5,814 nt of DNA, taken from positions 1 through 5,814 of the forward strand of contig JARXAU010000213.1 of the NCBI GenBank assembly GCA_029865675.1, read 5' to 3'. The notes below the pieces were generated by a model. It did no database searches, was not told where the DNA came from, and saw nothing but the letters and a program-made list of their open reading frames with translations. Made by a program: the position numbers and the translations under genes. Shown here piece after piece: positions 1 through 5,352 of this stretch (positions within the stretch are counted from its first letter, which is position 1; the number at the start of each line of letters is the position of its first letter). The stretch comes from Rhodoferax sp. Its GTDB lineage: Bacteria > Pseudomonadota > Gammaproteobacteria > Burkholderiales > Burkholderiaceae_C.

Positions 1-1
1 G

Positions 2-409
2 GTGACCGACGCGTTTTGCATCGAGCGCTACAGCCATGTGATGCACATCGTGAGCAACGTGGAAGGCACGCTCAACCCCGGCATGACCAGCATGGACGTG
101 CTTAAAGCCACCTTTCCGGCTGGCACACTGACCGGCGCGCCCAAGGTGCACGCCATGGAAGTGATCGACCAGCTCGAGCCGACCAAGCGCGGCATCTACG
201 GCGGCGCTTGCGGTTACCTGAGCTACGCCGGGGACATGGACGTGGCCATTGCCATTCGCACCGGCATCATCAAAGACCAAACGCTTTACGTGCAAGCCGC
301 CGCCGGCGTGGTGGCCGACAGCGTGCCCGAGCTGGAATGGGCTGAGACCGAACACAAAGCCCGCGCGCTCTTACGTGCAGCCGAACTGGTGGAAGAGGGA
401 CTGGAGTGA
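2..409 (+). CDS. trpE: Anthranilate synthase component I, C-terminal part (5' truncated by window edge)
   Basis: This is the last 135 residues of the large subunit of anthranilate synthase, which converts chorismate to anthranilate with ammonia delivered by TrpG, in the cytoplasm. The frame is already open at base 2, so the GTG there is an internal valine codon and not a start; the full family length is near 500 residues. Visible chorismate-binding-domain hallmarks are IERYSHVMHIVS near the left edge, FPAGTLTGAPK, the GIYGGACGYLSY segment, DVAIAIRT, and the C-terminal PELEWAETEHKA stretch whose acidic residues belong to the Mg2+/chorismate site in this family. The RYSHVMHIVS and GTLTGAPK wording favours TrpE over PabB or isochorismate synthases, and so does the directly following trpG. 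The N-terminal feedback site for tryptophan lies outside the window, so regulation cannot be judged. The stop is TGA at 407-409. Confidence 0.96.
   Translation: MTDAFCIERYSHVMHIVSNVEGTLNPGMTSMDVLKATFPAGTLTGAPKVHAMEVIDQLEPTKRGIYGGACGYLSYAGDMDVAIAIRTGIIKDQTLYVQAAAGVVADSVPELEWAETEHKARALLRAAELVEEGLE
403..406 (+). promoter_or_regulatory. Ribosome binding site deciding the trpG start
   Basis: GGAG at 403-406 lies 5 bases before ATG 412 and is embedded in the last codons of trpE. It favours ATG 412 over the in-frame GTG at 406, which would overlap the Shine-Dalgarno itself. The layout suggests that ribosomes terminating on trpE reinitiate on trpG, which would balance the two subunits; the coupling is inferred. 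Confidence 0.7.
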
Positions 410-411
410 CC

Positions 412-987
412 ATGAAACTGCTGATGATCGACAACTACGACAGCTTTACCTACAACATCGTCCAGTACTTTGGCGAACTCGGTGCCGAGGTGGAGGTGTT
501 TCGCAACGACGAAATTACCCTGGAAGGCATCGCCGCGCGCGCGCCGGACCGGCTGGTGATTTCGCCCGGCCCCTGCTCACCCAAAGAGGCCGGCATTTCG
601 GTGGCCGCCGTCCAGCACTTCATGGGCAAGCTGCCGATTTTGGGCGTCTGCCTGGGCCACCAGGCCATAGGCGCGGCGCTGGGTGGCACCATCATCCGTG
701 CCCAGCAATTGATGCATGGCAAAACCAGCGTCATCAACACCACGCAAGAGGGTGTGTTTGCCGGGCTGCCAGCGCAGTTCACGGTGAACCGCTACCACTC
801 GCTGGCCATTGAACGCGCTACTTGCCCTGCGGACTTGGCCATCACCGCCTGGACCGACGACGGCGAGATCATGGGCGTGCGCCACACCGGCCTGCCCTTT
901 GCGCGGCGCATGGAAGGCGTGCAGTTTCACCCCGAGAGCATCCTGACCGAGCACGGCCACGCGATGTTGAAAAACTTTTTGCAATAA
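412..987 (+). CDS. trpG: Anthranilate synthase component II, glutamine amidotransferase
   Basis: A 191-residue class I glutamine amidotransferase that hydrolyses glutamine and passes ammonia to TrpE for anthranilate synthesis. The N terminus MKLLMIDNYDSFTYN is typical of TrpG/PabA. The oxyanion-loop segment SPGPCSPKEAG is at 51-61, the nucleophile Cys80 sits in GVCLGHQ, MHGKTS is at 101-106, and His173 and Glu175 in the QFHPES motif complete the catalytic triad. Length is normal for a stand-alone subunit. ATG 412 is chosen because of the GGAG at 403-406; GTG 406 would add only two residues. The gene starts 2 bases after the trpE stop, which implies co-expression. The segment before the HPES motif reads LPFARRMEGVQF, whereas homologues I recall read LPIEGVQF, so about four extra residues seem present near the active site. 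In some bacteria the same protein also serves PabB in folate synthesis; that possibility cannot be excluded. Confidence 0.96.
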   Translation: MKLLMIDNYDSFTYNIVQYFGELGAEVEVFRNDEITLEGIAARAPDRLVISPGPCSPKEAGISVAAVQHFMGKLPILGVCLGHQAIGAALGGTIIRAQQLMHGKTSVINTTQEGVFAGLPAQFTVNRYHSLAIERATCPADLAITAWTDDGEIMGVRHTGLPFARRMEGVQFHPESILTEHGHAMLKNFLQ

Positions 988-996
988 AGGCCACCC

Positions 997-2079
997 ATGA
1001 CCGCAATAGTTGACCTGCGCAGCGACACCGTTACCCAACCCACTGCCGCCATGCGCGCGGCCATGTTTGCCGCCCCCTTGGGCGACGATGTGTTTGGTGA
1101 CGACCCTTCGGTCAATGCGCTGCAAGAACGCGTGGCCGACATGCTGGGTTTCGAGGCGGCTTTGTTCATGCCCACCGGCACGCAAAGCAATTTGTGCGGC
1201 CTGATGGCGCATTGCCAGCGCGGCGACGAATACATCGTCGGCCAGTCCGCGCACACCTACCGTTACGAGGGCGGCGGCGCGGCGGTGCTGGGCAGCATCC
1301 AGCCGCAACCCTTGGCGCAAAACGCTTCCGGCCAGATGGCGCTGGCCGACATTGCCAGCGCCATCAAGCCCGACGACTGCCACTTTGCCCGCACCAAGCT
1401 GCTGTGCCTGGAAAACACCTGGAACGGCCACCCCATGCCCATGGACTACCTGGCGGAGGCCACCACGCTGGCGCGCCGGCACGGCCTGGCAGCGCACTTG
1501 GACGGCGCGCGCCTGTTCAACGCCGCAGCCGCTAGCGCAGGGCCGGGTGAGACCGTGGCGGCTGCGGCGCGGCGCATTGCCAGCCACTTCGACAGCGTGT
1601 CGGTATGCTTTAGCAAGGGCCTGGGCGCGCCCATAGGCTCGGCGCTGTGCGGCAGCAAAGAACTGATTGCCCGCGCCCACCGAGTACGCAAAATGACCGG
1701 GGGCGGCATGCGCCAGTCGGGCTCCTTGGCGGCAGCGGCGGACTACGCGCTGGAACACCACCTAGAGCGTCTGACCGACGACCACGCCCTGGCGCAGCGC
1801 CTGGCGCGTGGATTGCAAGGAATCGCGGGCTTGCAGGTGCGTTCTGTGCAAACCAATATTGTGTTTCTGGATATCGCCGACGGGCGCGGGCCAGATTTGC
1901 TGGCCTTCCTTAAAGCGCGAAGCATCCTGGCTACCGGCTTAATCGGCCTGCGCTTTGTCACCCACCTGAATGTGGATTCAGTGGGTATTGACCGAACGAT
2001 AGACGCTGTCACGGCCTTTTTTGGCCAAGGCGCCGAGGCTGCGCCCACTTTGGCGAAGCCAGGCGCTTCCGTGTACTGA
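997..2079 (+). CDS. ltaE: Low-specificity L-threonine aldolase (PLP enzyme)
   Basis: A 360-residue pyridoxal-phosphate enzyme of the threonine aldolase / beta-eliminating lyase family, cleaving L-threonine and L-allo-threonine to glycine and acetaldehyde in the cytosol. It follows E. coli LtaE almost segment by segment: DLRSDTVTQP at 6-15, GDDVFGDDP at 29-37, PTGTQSNL at 59-66, His86 in VGQSAH (stacking on PLP in the family), ENTWNG at 139-144, DGAR at 169-172, the Schiff-base Lys207 in SKGLGAP, and KMTGGGMRQSG near 233-243. Relative to E. coli it has a few extra residues after DGARLFN and a polar C-terminal tail of about 17 residues after AFFGQ. Start ATG 997 has AAAGG at 986-990 as ribosome binding site. 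It begins 9 bases after trpG and ends 17 bases before trpD, so it sits inside the trp operon although it is not a tryptophan enzyme. A link to serine/glycine supply is possible but is inference. Confidence 0.93.
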   Translation: MTAIVDLRSDTVTQPTAAMRAAMFAAPLGDDVFGDDPSVNALQERVADMLGFEAALFMPTGTQSNLCGLMAHCQRGDEYIVGQSAHTYRYEGGGAAVLGSIQPQPLAQNASGQMALADIASAIKPDDCHFARTKLLCLENTWNGHPMPMDYLAEATTLARRHGLAAHLDGARLFNAAAASAGPGETVAAAARRIASHFDSVSVCFSKGLGAPIGSALCGSKELIARAHRVRKMTGGGMRQSGSLAAAADYALEHHLERLTDDHALAQRLARGLQGIAGLQVRSVQTNIVFLDIADGRGPDLLAFLKARSILATGLIGLRFVTHLNVDSVGIDRTIDAVTAFFGQGAEAAPTLAKPGASVY

Positions 2080-2096
2080 TTTTGAAAGATTCCGCT

Positions 2097-3134
2097 ATGA
2101 CCTACGCCGTAAAAATCACCCCACAAGAAGCGCTGCAACGCACCATCGAACACCGCGAAATCTTCCATGATGAGATGCTGCACCTGATGCGCCAAATCAT
2201 GTCCGGCGACATGTCGCCGGTGATGATGGCCGCGCTGATCACCGGCCTGCGCGTCAAAAAAGAAACTATTGGCGAGATCACCGCCGCCGCGCAAGTGATG
2301 CGCGAGTTTTCCACCAAGGTGGAGGTGGCCGACAAAACCCATCTGGTCGACATCGTGGGCACCGGCGGCGACGGCGCGCACACCTTCAACATCTCCACCT
2401 GCGCCATGTTTGTGGCTGCAGCAGAAGGCGCCAAGGTCAGCAAACACGGCGGGCGCAGCGTCAGCAGCAAAAGCGGCAGCGCCGATGTGCTTGAAGCCTT
2501 GGGCCTCAACATCAACCTATCTCCCGCGCACATCGCCCAATGCATCGCCGAGCAGGGCGTGGGCTTTATGTTCGCGCCCAACCACCACCCGGCCATGAAA
2601 AACGTGGGCCCGGTGCGCCGCGAGCTGGGCATTAAAACGATCTTCAACATCCTGGGGCCGCTGACCAATCCGGCGGACGCGCCGAACATTTTGATGGGCG
2701 TCTTCCACGCCGACCTGGTGGGCATCCAGGTGCGCGCCTTGCAGCGCCTGGGCGCCGAACACGCCGTGGTGGTCTACGGCCGCGACGGCCTGGACGAAGT
2801 GAGCCTAGGCGCCGCCACCCTGGTGGGCGAGCTGAAAAACGGCGAGATCACCGAGTACGAAATCCACCCCGAAGACTTCGGCCTGGTCATGGCCAGCAAC
2901 CGGGCGCTAAAGGTGGAAACCGCCGACCAATCCATGGCCATGCTGCGCGGCGTGCTGGACAACCAGAGCGGCCCGGCCAAGGACATCGTGGTGCTCAACG
3001 CCGGGGTGGCCCTGTACGCCGCCAACGTGGCGCCCACCATGATGGACGGCGTAGCGCTTGCCAGACGCGCCATCGAGTCGGGCACGGCCAAGGCCAAAAT
3101 GCTGGCGCTGGTTGCGTTGTCGCAGTCGCTTTAG
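2097..3134 (+). CDS. trpD: Anthranilate phosphoribosyltransferase
   Basis: A 345-residue enzyme that joins anthranilate to PRPP, giving N-(5'-phosphoribosyl)anthranilate, the second committed step of tryptophan synthesis. Length and motifs match the stand-alone form, not fused to TrpG. The glycine-rich PRPP loop GTGGDG is at 88-93, the KHGGRSVSSKSGSAD block at 117-131 contacts the substrates, the VRRELG arginines lie at 174-175 near the anthranilate site, FNILGPLTNP is at 183-192, and the acidic Mg2+ pair DE is at 233-234 in GLDEVS. ATG 2097 is preferred because it is preceded by GAAAGA at 2084-2089 and gives the usual MTY-type N terminus; an in-frame TTG at 2082 would add five residues. It lies 17 bases downstream of ltaE. 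The 164-base gap after it is the only loose joint of the cluster. The third residue of KHGGR is G where many other phyla have N; I recall G as usual in betaproteobacteria. Confidence 0.97.
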   Translation: MTYAVKITPQEALQRTIEHREIFHDEMLHLMRQIMSGDMSPVMMAALITGLRVKKETIGEITAAAQVMREFSTKVEVADKTHLVDIVGTGGDGAHTFNISTCAMFVAAAEGAKVSKHGGRSVSSKSGSADVLEALGLNINLSPAHIAQCIAEQGVGFMFAPNHHPAMKNVGPVRRELGIKTIFNILGPLTNPADAPNILMGVFHADLVGIQVRALQRLGAEHAVVVYGRDGLDEVSLGAATLVGELKNGEITEYEIHPEDFGLVMASNRALKVETADQSMAMLRGVLDNQSGPAKDIVVLNAGVALYAANVAPTMMDGVALARRAIESGTAKAKMLALVALSQSL

Positions 3135-3298
3135 AAAAAGCAGGATTGATTAGTTGCTCGGATGGTCCTTGCTAGTGTTTCTCCTGGGTGCCAAGTTGTG
3201 GCCGTACCTCAGGATTTATTTGTTCCGCCCAAAAGCTGACGGGCGCTATTGGCGCCAACGAGCCCAAGGGCCTTTCGTACCCACCGGAGAAGAAAAAC
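3135..3298 (+). other. trpD-trpC intergenic gap with overlapping inverted repeats
   Basis: There is no convincing gene here. The trpC frame stays open upstream as far as a GTG at 3188 (in-frame stop TAG at 3173-3175), but the translated stretch looks unlike any TrpC N terminus. The right half holds several short inverted repeats. CGCCC 3226-3230 pairs with GGGCG 3241-3245. GGCGC 3242-3246 pairs with GCGCC 3252-3256, and TTGGCGCCAA 3249-3258 is a perfect palindrome. GCCC 3262-3265 faces GGGC 3268-3271. The first two stems share bases and cannot form together. No run of T follows any of them, so none reads as an intrinsic terminator. The left half (3135-3225) looks poorer in G and C than the flanking genes. 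An internal promoter or processing site for trpC-ung is possible but not demonstrated. Confidence 0.5.
3286..3289 (+). promoter_or_regulatory. Ribosome binding site deciding the trpC start
   Basis: GGAG at 3286-3289, continued as GGAGAAG, is 9 bases before ATG 3299. It supports that ATG over the in-frame GTG at 3188, which would give a 37-residue extension with no resemblance to TrpC. Confidence 0.7.
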
Positions 3299-4087
3299 AT
3301 GAGTGACATTCTGGACAAAATCGTAGACGTCAAGCACCAAGAAGTGGCCGCTGCAAAGAAGCGCAAGCCGCTAGACACGGTACGCGCCGACGCCGAATCG
3401 CGCGTGCTGACCCGCGACTTTGTCGCCGCCCTGCGCGCCAAAATCGTCGCAGGCCTGCCCGCCGTGATTGCCGAGGTCAAAAAGGCCAGTCCGTCCAAAG
3501 GCGTGCTGCGCGCCGAGTTCATTCCGGCCGACATTGCCCAAAGCTACGCCGAACACGGTGCGGCCTGCCTGTCGGTGCTGACCGACGTGCAGTTCTTCCA
3601 AGGCAGCGTCGATTATTTAAAGCAGGCGCGTGCCTCTTGCCAGTTGCCGGTGCTGCGCAAAGACTTCATGGTCGACGCCTACCAAATTTACGAGTCCCGC
3701 GCCATGGGCGCAGACGCAGTGTTGCTGATCGCGTCTTGCCTTGACGATGCGCAAATGGCGGACTTCGAGGCCATTGCCCGCAGCCTGGACATGGCGGTGT
3801 TGGTCGAAGTGCATGACCAGACCGAGCTGGAGCGCGCCTTGCGTCTGAAGACGCCGCTGATGGGCATTAACAACCGCAACCTCAAAACCTTTGAGGTGTC
3901 GCTGGACACCACGCTGGCCTTGCGCGCGCAGGTGCCCGCCGACCGCATCCTGGTGACCGAGAGCGGCATCCAGACCCGCGACGACGTGTTGCGCATGGGC
4001 GCAGCAGGTGTGAATACCTTCTTGGTGGGCGAGACCTTCATGCGCGCACCCGAGCCTGGCGAGGCGCTCGCCGCCTTGTTTGGCTGA
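3299..4087 (+). CDS. trpC: Indole-3-glycerol phosphate synthase
   Basis: A 262-residue (beta/alpha)8-barrel enzyme that closes the ring of 1-(2-carboxyphenylamino)-1-deoxyribulose 5-phosphate, releasing CO2 and water to give indole-3-glycerol phosphate. It is the single-domain form, without the TrpF fusion seen in enteric bacteria. The family's catalytic residues are visible: Glu59 and Lys61 in AEVKKASPS, Lys121 in LRKDF, Glu170 in LVEVH, Asn191 in GINNRNL and Ser222 in TESGI; the last two, with LVGETFM near 242-248, belong to the phosphate and substrate side. The N-terminal helix MSDILDKIVDVKHQEV is normal, supporting ATG 3299 with GGAG at 3286-3289. Unlike the tightly packed genes upstream, it follows trpD after 164 bases. 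Its stop TGA at 4085-4087 lies 4 bases before the likely ung start. Identification is secure. Confidence 0.97.
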   Translation: MSDILDKIVDVKHQEVAAAKKRKPLDTVRADAESRVLTRDFVAALRAKIVAGLPAVIAEVKKASPSKGVLRAEFIPADIAQSYAEHGAACLSVLTDVQFFQGSVDYLKQARASCQLPVLRKDFMVDAYQIYESRAMGADAVLLIASCLDDAQMADFEAIARSLDMAVLVEVHDQTELERALRLKTPLMGINNRNLKTFEVSLDTTLALRAQVPADRILVTESGIQTRDDVLRMGAAGVNTFLVGETFMRAPEPGEALAALFG

Positions 4088-4091
4088 TACG

Positions 4092-4865
4092 GTGACCCTG
4101 TTCCCTGAGGATGTCGCCGCCAGTCAGTTGCAGTTGGCTGACCCCGCCGCCTGGCCCACAGCGCCGGGTTGGCGGCCCCTGGTGGATGCATTTTTCAAGT
4201 CCCCCGATGGAGCCCGCTTGCTCGCCTGTTTGAGCGAGAGGTTGGCCGCCGGGGCCGTGATCTTCCCGCCGCAACCCCTGCGCGCTTTAGAACTCACCCC
4301 GCCCGAGACGGTGCGTTTGGTGATCCTCGGCCAAGATCCCTACCACGGCCGAGGCCAGGCAGAAGGCCTCGCGTTCTCCGTGGCTCCCGGCGTGCCAGCA
4401 CCACCCTCATTGCGCAACATGTTTAAAGAATTGCAGCGAGATCTTGGCCTGGCCTTCCCTCCATTTCCTGCGCCGGGAGGCAGTTTGACCGCTTGGGCAA
4501 AGAGTGGTGTGTTGCTGCTCAACACTTGTCTGACAGTGGAGGAGGGTCGGTCACACAGCCACCATGCGGTCGGCTGGGAGGCACTGACCGACGCATTGAT
4601 TCGGCACGTGTCCCAACAAGCTCGCCCGGTCGTGTTCATGCTGTGGGGTGCGCCCGCGCGCACAAAAAGGAGTTTGGTCGATGAGGGGCGGCACCTTGTA
4701 TTGGTGGCAAACCACCCATCGCCCCTTTCCGCAGCGCGACCCCCTATTCCGTTTTTGGGTTGCGGCCACTTTTCACAAGCCCAAGCTTGGATCCAGGCTC
4801 GCGGCGATCTGACGTTGCTTTATCAAACGCGAGCAGGCACTGCAAACCCCGAAACACTGGCGTAG
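4092..4865 (+). CDS. ung: Uracil-DNA glycosylase, family 1
   Basis: A 257-residue repair enzyme that excises uracil from DNA (from cytosine deamination or dUTP incorporation), starting base-excision repair. All UNG motifs are intact: the water-activating loop GQDPYHG with Asp82 and Tyr84, Phe95 in LAFSVAPG that stacks on uracil, Asn144 in LLLNTCLTV for base recognition, FMLWGAPA near 182-189, and the HPSPLSA loop with catalytic His208 and the intercalating Leu212. It is longer than the E. coli enzyme (229 residues) at both ends. The start is uncertain. There is no in-frame ATG before the core; GTG 4092 (reading MTLFPEDVAAS) is preferred, and TTG 4080, overlapping trpC by 8 bases, would add four residues. 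Neither has a strong Shine-Dalgarno sequence, so translation probably relies on ribosomes leaving trpC. It is probably the last gene of the trp transcription unit, with no metabolic link to it. Confidence 0.94.
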   Translation: MTLFPEDVAASQLQLADPAAWPTAPGWRPLVDAFFKSPDGARLLACLSERLAAGAVIFPPQPLRALELTPPETVRLVILGQDPYHGRGQAEGLAFSVAPGVPAPPSLRNMFKELQRDLGLAFPPFPAPGGSLTAWAKSGVLLLNTCLTVEEGRSHSHHAVGWEALTDALIRHVSQQARPVVFMLWGAPARTKRSLVDEGRHLVLVANHPSPLSAARPPIPFLGCGHFSQAQAWIQARGDLTLLYQTRAGTANPETLA

Positions 4866-4868
4866 CTT

Positions 4869-4898
4869 AACCCGCAGTTCGTGGCATAATCGCGGGTT
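4869..4898. repeat. 7-bp inverted repeat bracketing the tRNA promoter
   Basis: AACCCGC at 4869-4875 and GCGGGTT at 4892-4898 are perfect reverse complements with 16 bases between them. The -10 box lies inside and the right arm covers the discriminator. As RNA from the trp-ung side it could form a hairpin 3 bases after the ung stop, but no T-run follows it, so it is a poor intrinsic terminator. It may be an operator or chance. Confidence 0.45.
4882..4898 (+). promoter_or_regulatory. Predicted extended -10 promoter of the tRNA-tuf operon
   Basis: CATAAT at 4885-4890 differs from TATAAT at one position and is preceded by TG at 4882-4883 with one spacer base, the extended -10 arrangement. No good -35 hexamer lies at the expected distance, which an extended -10 can offset. 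The bases after it (CGCGGG, 4891-4896) form a GC-rich discriminator of the kind found at stringently controlled stable-RNA promoters. Transcription would begin near 4897, leaving a leader of about 9 bases before mature tRNA-Tyr. Position and sequence are seen; promoter function and stringent control are inferred. Confidence 0.6.
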
Positions 4899-4905
4899 CA
4901 TGTTT

Positions 4906-4991
4906 GGAGAGGTGGCCGAGTGGTTAATGGCAGCAGACTGTAAATCTGCCCTCTTACGAGTACGCTGGTTCGAATCCAGCCCTCTCCACCA
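4906..4991 (+). tRNA. tyrU: tRNA-Tyr (anticodon GTA)
   Basis: An 86-base class II tRNA with encoded CCA (4989-4991). The acceptor arms GGAGAGG 4906-4912 and CCTCTCC 4981-4987 pair perfectly, with discriminator A4988. The anticodon stem GCAGA/TCTGC encloses loop CTGTAAA with anticodon GTA at 4940-4942, reading UAU and UAC. A long variable arm (about 4950-4963) is as expected for bacterial tRNA-Tyr. The T-arm GCTGG/CCAGC has loop TTCGAAT. It is the first of three tRNAs ahead of tuf, the same order as E. coli tyrU-glyT-thrT-tufB; the symbol is given by that analogy. Confidence 0.97.
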
Positions 4992-5057
4992 ATGAAGCAG
5001 TTTTGGGGGAAGCGCGGGGCAAGCCAGTGTGTTGGCCCAGCGCGGTGTAAGTGTCAC

Positions 5058-5131
5058 GCGGGGTTCGTATAGTGGTAATACCTTAGCCTTCCAAGCTAAA
5101 GCGAGGAGTTCGATTCTCCTACCCCGCTCCA
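5058..5131 (+). tRNA. glyT: tRNA-Gly (anticodon TCC)
   Basis: A 74-base tRNA with encoded CCA (5129-5131). Acceptor GCGGGGT 5058-5064 pairs with ACCCCGC 5121-5127, with discriminator T5128. The D-stem is GTAT/ATAC. The anticodon stem TTAGC/GCTAA holds loop CTTCCAA with anticodon TCC at 5090-5092, reading GGA and GGG. The T-arm AGGAG/CTCCT has a standard TTCGATT loop. It lies 66 bases after tRNA-Tyr and 50 before tRNA-Thr with no promoter visible between, so the three are probably cut from one transcript. The symbol follows E. coli synteny. Confidence 0.97.
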
Positions 5132-5181
5132 CGCAAGTGGACGTTGAAGTTTCATTCGGCTTGTTTCGGCAGGCGCGAAGC

Positions 5182-5256
5182 GCCCATTTGGCTCAGTGGC
5201 AGAGCACTCCCTTGGTAAGGGAGAGGTCGCGGGTCCGATTCCCGCAATGGGCACCA
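5182..5256 (+). tRNA. thrT: tRNA-Thr (anticodon GGT)
   Basis: A 75-base tRNA with encoded CCA (5254-5256). Acceptor GCCCATT 5182-5188 pairs with AATGGGC 5246-5252, with discriminator A5253. The D-stem is GCTC/GAGC. The anticodon stem CTCCC/GGGAG holds loop TTGGTAA with anticodon GGT at 5214-5216, reading ACC and ACU. The T-stem GCGGG/CCCGC encloses TCCGATT, so tRNA position 55 (base 5235) is C rather than the near-universal T that becomes pseudouridine. A GC-rich hairpin at 5172-5184 overlaps the first three bases of the mature tRNA. It is otherwise normal and directly precedes tuf. Confidence 0.96.
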
Positions 5257-5352
5257 TTGTTTTTCGCTTGTAGCGTGGCTGCTGATCGGTTTCTGTTGGC
5301 GGTCACGTACTAATTTTTGTAGTTTGAGCTCATCATTTTTCGGAGTCTGAAA
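5257..5352 (+). other. tRNA-Thr to tuf spacer / tuf leader
   Basis: 96 bases rich in T, especially on the right side, consistent with an unstructured leader that keeps the tuf ribosome binding site open. The only structure seen is a short CGCT/AGCG stem at 5265-5275 with a TGT loop, preceded rather than followed by a T-run, so it is not a terminator on this strand. No clear -35/-10 pair is visible, so tuf is taken to be co-transcribed with the tRNAs. Confidence 0.5.
5342..5345 (+). promoter_or_regulatory. Ribosome binding site of tuf
   Basis: GGAG at 5342-5345 with a 7-base spacer to ATG 5353 in a T/A-rich surrounding; good for a very highly expressed gene and fixes the EF-Tu start. Confidence 0.75.

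Noticed and set aside
2..4. GTG at base 2 as a translation start
   Set aside because: It falls in the middle of the TrpE chorismate-binding domain; the gene is cut by the window edge.
577..1761. A 394-codon open frame on the minus strand across trpG and ltaE, and another at 1743-2447
   Set aside because: Both lie opposite confidently identified genes, are low-complexity and rich in Arg, Ala, Gly and His, and show no domain. They are shadows of GC-rich codon use.
3146..3175. Possible internal promoter TTGATT with a TGCTAG-like -10 after trpD
   Set aside because: The -10 match is poor and spacing is not ideal; not strong enough to annotate.
3188..3298. N-terminal extension of TrpC from GTG 3188
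   Set aside because: The extra 37 residues do not look like TrpC, the region has stems rather than coding character, and ATG 3299 has its own GGAG and a normal TrpC N terminus.
4869..4905. Rho-independent terminator after ung
   Set aside because: The 7-bp inverted repeat has a 16-base loop and is followed by CATGTTTGG rather than a T-run, and its right arm coincides with the tRNA promoter discriminator.
4773..5132. Minus-strand frame containing GLDSNQRTRKRADLQSA and RRIELLALAWKAKV
   Set aside because: These peptides are the antisense translation of the tRNA-Tyr and tRNA-Gly genes, a well-known source of spurious proteins in databases.
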